Positions 60,404-64,000 of a DNA stretch of 64,000 nt are shown here, piece by piece. A program made the translations under genes and the position numbers. This DNA is from Proteiniclasticum ruminis DSM 24773 (GTDB lineage: Bacteria > Bacillota > Clostridia > Clostridiales > Clostridiaceae): contig NZ_JNKC01000001.1 in the NCBI RefSeq assembly GCF_000701905.1, positions 620,001 through 684,000 on the forward strand. The letters run 5' to 3'. Position 1 is the first letter of the stretch; the number at the start of each line of letters is the position of its first letter. Under the pieces are notes generated by a model. It did no database searches. It saw nothing but the letters and a program-made list of their open reading frames with translations, and was not told the origin of the DNA.

Positions 60404-61462
60404 CTATTTTCTGACGTTGATACCCATGACATCTGCAATTTCAAAAATCTTATCATATTCACTTTGACGGATCACCTTAGAATCCTCCAGATTATGCCAT
60501 TCTGGAATATGACCGATGTTCTTGATGGACTCAAAAGTCTTTTCATCCTCATAAACTTTCTTCATGGCACTGTTCATTTCTTCCACCATCTTCTGATCCA
60601 TGCCAGCAGGTCCCAGTAGGTAGTGGTAAACACCCCAGTATATTTCTTCAAATCCTTGTTCCTGAGTAGTTTTGTAGTTCTCAGGAAGTGTATCATCAAA
60701 ATCAGCGATTACTTTTCCATCTGCGGCAATGGTAGCAATAACCTTAAGCTTATTCGCTTTTTCATATTCTCTAGCGTTTCCGATTCCTACAAATCCAACA
60801 TCAATGAATCCACCGGATAAGCTGACGAGACGGTCTGATTCAGATGCAGCCTCTACAGCATTGAGGTCAATTCCTAACTCACTTTCCAACATACCAAACA
60901 TCAAGGTATTGTTACCACTGGAAGGTTGACCAGCATTCAGCTTCCCAGGATTTGCTTTGGCAAAATCTACAAAGCCCTTGAAATCATCGTATGGGGCATC
61001 AGCAGGGACTGCAATGGCAGAATATCCATTATCTTGAAGGGCTGCAATCAGCGTGAAGTCCTTCATCGGATCAATATCACTGCTTCCTGTAATATACTGA
61101 ACATTCAAGGCGGAGGTTGCTAGAGTGATAGTTGCTCCATCAGGTTTTGACGTAGCAGTAGTCTGATGACCTATGGTGTTGCTGTCATAATTGGTCACCG
61201 TAGTAGTCAATCCAAATAGTCTAGTCAGGGCTTCACTATAATGCCGAATCGCTAAATCGGAACCACCACCTGGTTTTCCTGGTACAACTAAGGTTATAGT
61301 TTCATCTTGCGGAAAACCAATACTTTCCGTTTCTGTACCGGTATTGTCATTGTTTCCTTCAGGAGTATTATCTTTTGCATTACCTGATGCTGAGCATGCA
61401 GCAAACGTAGTCATGGACGCTAAAATGATTGCGCTCGATAATAGTTTTGTAATTTTTCTCAT
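60404..61462 (-). CDS. tctC: Tripartite tricarboxylate-type transporter, binding lipoprotein TctC
   Basis: 352 residues. The signal peptide ends in the lipobox TTFAAC, so the mature protein is tethered outside the membrane by Cys23. A Ser/Asn/Thr-rich linker precedes the Bug/TctC fold: ITLVVPGKPGGGSDLAIRHYSEAL at the ligand loop, IGHQTTATSKPDGATITLAT and NAGQPSSGNNTLMF. First gene of the transport operon, divergent from the double LysR regulator. Ligand is inferred to be a pectin-derived acid. Confidence 0.92.
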   Translation of the reverse strand: MRKITKLLSSAIILASMTTFAACSASGNAKDNTPEGNNDNTGTETESIGFPQDETITLVVPGKPGGGSDLAIRHYSEALTRLFGLTTTVTNYDSNTIGHQTTATSKPDGATITLATSALNVQYITGSSDIDPMKDFTLIAALQDNGYSAIAVPADAPYDDFKGFVDFAKANPGKLNAGQPSSGNNTLMFGMLESELGIDLNAVEAASESDRLVSLSGGFIDVGFVGIGNAREYEKANKLKVIATIAADGKVIADFDDTLPENYKTTQEQGFEEIYWGVYHYLLGPAGMDQKMVEEMNSAMKKVYEDEKTFESIKNIGHIPEWHNLEDSKVIRQSEYDKIFEIADVMGINVRK

Positions 61463-61522
61463 TTTTTTCCCCCTAATTAATTTGATTGATTTTCAGACGA
61501 TTTTTTCATTTACAGTTTTATT

Positions 61523-61565
61523 ATATGAATGTATTAAAACCTTTACAATGTTAAAACATTCATAT
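61523..61565. promoter_or_regulatory. Spaced inverted repeat in the tctC/regulator divergent region
   Basis: ATATGAATGT (61523-61532) and ACATTCATAT (61556-61565) are perfect 10-base inverted arms separated by 23 bases. The spacer holds two TTAAAAC copies. It lies about 60 bases from the tctC start and 85 from the regulator start, the right place to control both. Probable target of the divergent LysR-type protein. Confidence 0.65.
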
Positions 61566-61649
61566 TCTTTATAACAGATTGATTATAGTTAATTGATGGA
61601 ATTCGTATTATCTGGTACTCTATATTTATTACGTATGAAAGGAGCTCCT

Positions 61650-63548
61650 ATGAATACTCGTCAGTATCATTATCTGGTTACAATCAGCCATTCCAAGAAT
61701 CTGTCCGCGGCTGCAAAAACGCTGAACATCTCACAACCGGCACTCAGCAAATTCCTTTCAAAATGTGAGAAGACATTTGGGTTTCCCATCTTCATCAGAA
61801 GCCATCGCGAACTCATCCCTACCACAATCGGACAGTATATCATTCAGTGTGCCTATAAGATACTGGATGAGAAAAACAGAATGTTACTCACTATGAACAA
61901 GGTTTCGGGTAACAATAAAAACAGAATCCGATTAGCAACAGCACCCAATAGAGCTGCCATAATCTATAGTAAGATCTATCATGAATTCTCAAGACGATTT
62001 CCAGATACTTCATTAGAACTCGTTGAACTATTGGCCCGTGATCAGCCTATGGCTGTTTATTCCGGACAAGTTGATCTTGCTCTTGGTTCTGGAGAGATGT
62101 CAGATATGGTAGTGGATATCCCTATAGCACATGAAGAATTATTGGTTTCCATCCCTATTTCACACCCTCTTTCACAAGAACCCGAAATTGAAATCCAGCA
62201 GCTGATCGATACACCTTTCGTTTTGCAAAGCAAGCGACACAGTATCCGGGTCATCGCAGACAAGTTATTTGAAACAGCTGGTTTTGATCCGCTCGTAGCT
62301 TTCGAATCAGATGATGTTCTTCTCATTGACTCCATGCTAAATCAGTCGGTAGGTGTAGGATTGGTCTCGCAGTCACACGTGACTCCCAGAGATGATATTT
62401 CGTACATTCCACTATCCCCTCCAGTATATCAGCAGCTTCATATTAGATATCCCATAGGGCATATACTTACTCCTTCTGAGAAATATCTGGCCAATTTGCT
62501 GATAAAGGAACGGTTAGGTGACCCCCGCTATACTGCAATCGAGTCTCCTGAATTGGATTCAATACTCACTGAACAGAATCTTTATCGTTCATCTGATTCA
62601 GATGATGCTACCTCGATAGGCATTGGGAAAGAAGCCTCCTATAGCTTCAGTCATATTTATTTGGATACAGAGATACTGTCATATCTGGTTGCAATCATCG
62701 ACGAAAAAAGCTTGTCAGCAGCAGCTGAAAGACTATATATCGAGCAATCAGCCTTATCCCGACATTTAAAGAACATTGAGGATACTATCGGCCTGACACT
62801 CTTTTCAAGAATCCATAATCAGCTTCAACCCTCCAATGCCGGGAAGATACTGGCAAACCATACCCGAAATATGCTGCATATAGAAAGTGAGATGTTTGAG
62901 CATCTATCCTCTTACAAATCCGGATACACAGGGAAATATCAGATTTATGTGGACTCCAGCATATATGAACTAATCTGCGCCAATTTACAGACCACTTTGA
63001 GCATAAAGTATCCTGATTTGGAGATCATCCTCATCGGTGCTCATCGGGATTTCATCTATGAGTCCTTGCTGAATGCATCCACGGAAATTGGGGTTTTCTT
63101 CACCACAGATTCTTCACACCCTCAACTTAATTACGACCTTATTATTGAAAGCAGGTTTGCATACTTTAGTACGGGCGAAGATCTAACTTATAGCGCAAAA
63201 TCATCAGAGAAACTAAAATTCATTGTCGCTCCACATCATACAAGTCTGCGTTCCGATCAGGAAAAAATAATCTCAGCAGACTTCACAACCAACCCTCATA
63301 TCATATGTGAGGCTTCTATCCCTATCATGAACACCCTATTGGGTAAGACGGATGCGATAACAATTCTTCCTCTCTGCCTTATAGAGTCAGAAATGAAGTC
63401 CTGCAACCATTCCATACTTGAAACTCATCAGAAGTATAAACTCACCATTGCAACAAGAGCAGGCAAAAAACTCCCGAAAGTTTCAGAAAGCATCATAAAT
63501 GAATTGAATCAACATCTGAAAGTTTATTTTTCCAACAATAATTATTAA
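61650..63548 (+). CDS. Double LysR-type regulator (two LTTR units in one chain)
   Basis: 632 residues from ATG 61650, with AAAGGAGCTCCT upstream; normal LysR proteins have about 300. Unit 1: HTH MNTRQYHYLVTISHSKNLSA with AAKTLNISQPALSKFLSKCE, then a sensor domain to about residue 305 (LATAPNRAAIIYSKIYHEF, ESDDVLLIDSMLNQSVGVGL). Unit 2 from about 335: LSYLVAIIDEKSLSAAAERL, YIEQSALSRHLKNIEDTIGL, then a second sensor domain to the end. The frame has no break between them. It is divergent from the TTT transporter and probably controls the pectin/aldarate island. Two HTHs per chain imply dimers could act like LysR tetramers. Confidence 0.9.
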   Translation: MNTRQYHYLVTISHSKNLSAAAKTLNISQPALSKFLSKCEKTFGFPIFIRSHRELIPTTIGQYIIQCAYKILDEKNRMLLTMNKVSGNNKNRIRLATAPNRAAIIYSKIYHEFSRRFPDTSLELVELLARDQPMAVYSGQVDLALGSGEMSDMVVDIPIAHEELLVSIPISHPLSQEPEIEIQQLIDTPFVLQSKRHSIRVIADKLFETAGFDPLVAFESDDVLLIDSMLNQSVGVGLVSQSHVTPRDDISYIPLSPPVYQQLHIRYPIGHILTPSEKYLANLLIKERLGDPRYTAIESPELDSILTEQNLYRSSDSDDATSIGIGKEASYSFSHIYLDTEILSYLVAIIDEKSLSAAAERLYIEQSALSRHLKNIEDTIGLTLFSRIHNQLQPSNAGKILANHTRNMLHIESEMFEHLSSYKSGYTGKYQIYVDSSIYELICANLQTTLSIKYPDLEIILIGAHRDFIYESLLNASTEIGVFFTTDSSHPQLNYDLIIESRFAYFSTGEDLTYSAKSSEKLKFIVAPHHTSLRSDQEKIISADFTTNPHIICEASIPIMNTLLGKTDAITILPLCLIESEMKSCNHSILETHQKYKLTIATRAGKKLPKVSESIINELNQHLKVYFSNNNY

Positions 63549-63771
63549 CCCACCTGATTACTATATCAACCTTTTGAGATAAATTCGAAAAAACGCAGCA
63601 ATCTCTACCATAATTCTTTATTCCTATCTTGTGAAACTCTATTGACCTCTAATGAACAACAGATTAATAGGGTGTTCTATTATCAGTAGGAATACGATTA
63701 GTATGATCCTTAAGCAAGAAACTATGTTTTTCCACGAGCGACCTCTCATTCCGTGCATACCACAAGTAAAC
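63549..63771. other. Intergenic region, no gene seen
   Basis: No open frame with a start and ribosome binding site is convincing on either strand. It lies between the end of the double LysR gene and the terminator of the converging partial gene. Confidence 0.55.
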
Positions 63772-63805
63772 AGCAAAAAGATTCCTTTCAAATCGAAAGG
63801 AATCT
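63772..63805 (-). terminator. Terminator of the partial gene at the right edge
   Basis: AGATTCCTTTC and GAAAGGAATCT pair over 11 bases with a 5-base loop. On the minus strand TTTTTGCTGTTT follows. Confidence 0.85.
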
Positions 63806-63859
63806 CAGAGAATATTATACAATTAACATAAACATCTTTCTTCAAAACAAGAGATTCCG

Positions 63860-64000
63860 CTATTTCCCAAAGTACTCTCTCAGTATCTCCAGACTTTCTT
63901 CCCTCAAAACACCTGCTGTCACCTTTGGTTTTTGGTGGGAATGGTGAAAGACGATCTCCGAACATTTGGAACCTTCTCCGCCTAAGATTTCTTCTAAATC
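63860..64000 (-). CDS. 3' end of an unidentified gene (partial)
   Basis: An open frame enters from the right edge and codes for 46 residues before TAG at 63860-63862. The sequence includes EEILGGEGSKCSEIVFHH, QKPKVTAGVLREESLEIL and the end REYFGK. It reads like a folded C-terminal domain with a final helix. A terminator 55 bases downstream supports a real gene. Family not recognised. Confidence 0.6.
   Translation of the reverse strand, partial: DLEEILGGEGSKCSEIVFHHSHQKPKVTAGVLREESLEILREYFGK

Noticed and set aside
61650-63548. Double LysR as an artefact of two adjacent genes
   Set aside because: The frame is continuous with a linker of about 30 residues, and no ribosome binding site or start is evident just before the second HTH.
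63639-63965. 108-codon minus-strand frame near the right edge
   Set aside because: It crosses a strong terminator hairpin at 63779-63805, and its product is low-quality (hydrophobic end without a family). The frame ending at 63860 is a better protein end.
1-64000. CRISPR arrays, tRNA or rRNA genes, insertion sequences, prophage
   Set aside because: No regularly spaced repeats, no cloverleaf candidates, and no transposase, integrase or phage structural genes were seen in reading both strands.

Overview
The window looks like chromosomal DNA of a Gram-positive, probably anaerobic member of the Clostridia (Bacillota). Evidence: nearly every gene has a strong AGGAGG-type ribosome binding site, TTG and GTG starts occur, GC is moderate with AT-rich intergenic regions, the lysine operon uses the acetylase branch under an L-box riboswitch, and there is an iron-sulfur cysteine desulfidase beside an FNR/FLP-type regulator. 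The genus cannot be fixed from this sequence. No rRNA, tRNA, CRISPR array, insertion sequence or prophage was found. Most genes lie on the minus strand.

Layout. 1-2.5 kb: end of an unknown gene, an EamA transporter, a 640-base AT-rich gap, a DUF1622 protein. 2.1-6.2 kb: alpha-galactoside operon (GH36 alpha-galactosidase, GPH symporter, small unknown protein). 6.3-19 kb: housekeeping genes (UlaG-like hydrolase, M15 peptidase, M50 protease, MgtE, SIMPL protein, EamA transporter, metallophosphoesterase, cytoplasmic alpha-amylase, ABC exporter pair behind a perfect palindrome). 19-23.6 kb: a YjdI/YjdJ pair, a CoA-disulfide reductase-rhodanese fusion, and divergent from it an ArsR-permease-thioredoxin operon with a clear promoter and operator. 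23.8-30 kb: second MgtE, LysR regulator divergent from a YeiH exporter, and a two-gene operon of a duplicated P-II-like protein and a duplicated DUF1538 membrane protein. 30-38 kb: small envelope proteins, cysteine desulfidase with Crp/Fnr regulator, and a GGDEF/EAL protein.

38.4-47.6 kb is a nine-gene operon, lysA-lysC-dapF-asd-dapA-dapB-dapH-aminotransferase-deacetylase, encoding every step from aspartate to lysine by the acetylase route. A sigma-A promoter, an L-box lysine riboswitch and a terminator precede it.

47.8-49.4 kb: an old-yellow-enzyme family oxidoreductase and an acetyltransferase. 49.4-63.5 kb is a pectin/aldarate catabolic island: tripartite tricarboxylate-type transporter (TctC, TctB, TctA), GH28 polygalacturonase, GH105 unsaturated glycuronyl hydrolase, a sugar isomerase-like protein, and a galactarate-type pathway (GarD dehydratase, DapA-family aldolase, tartronate semialdehyde reductase, glycerate 2-kinase). 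Divergent from it is an unusual 632-residue regulator made of two complete LysR-type proteins fused head to tail. The window closes with the end of an unidentified minus-strand gene.

The strongest candidates for new biology are the double-LysR regulator with its spaced inverted repeat, and the paired duplication in the P-II-like/DUF1538 operon.
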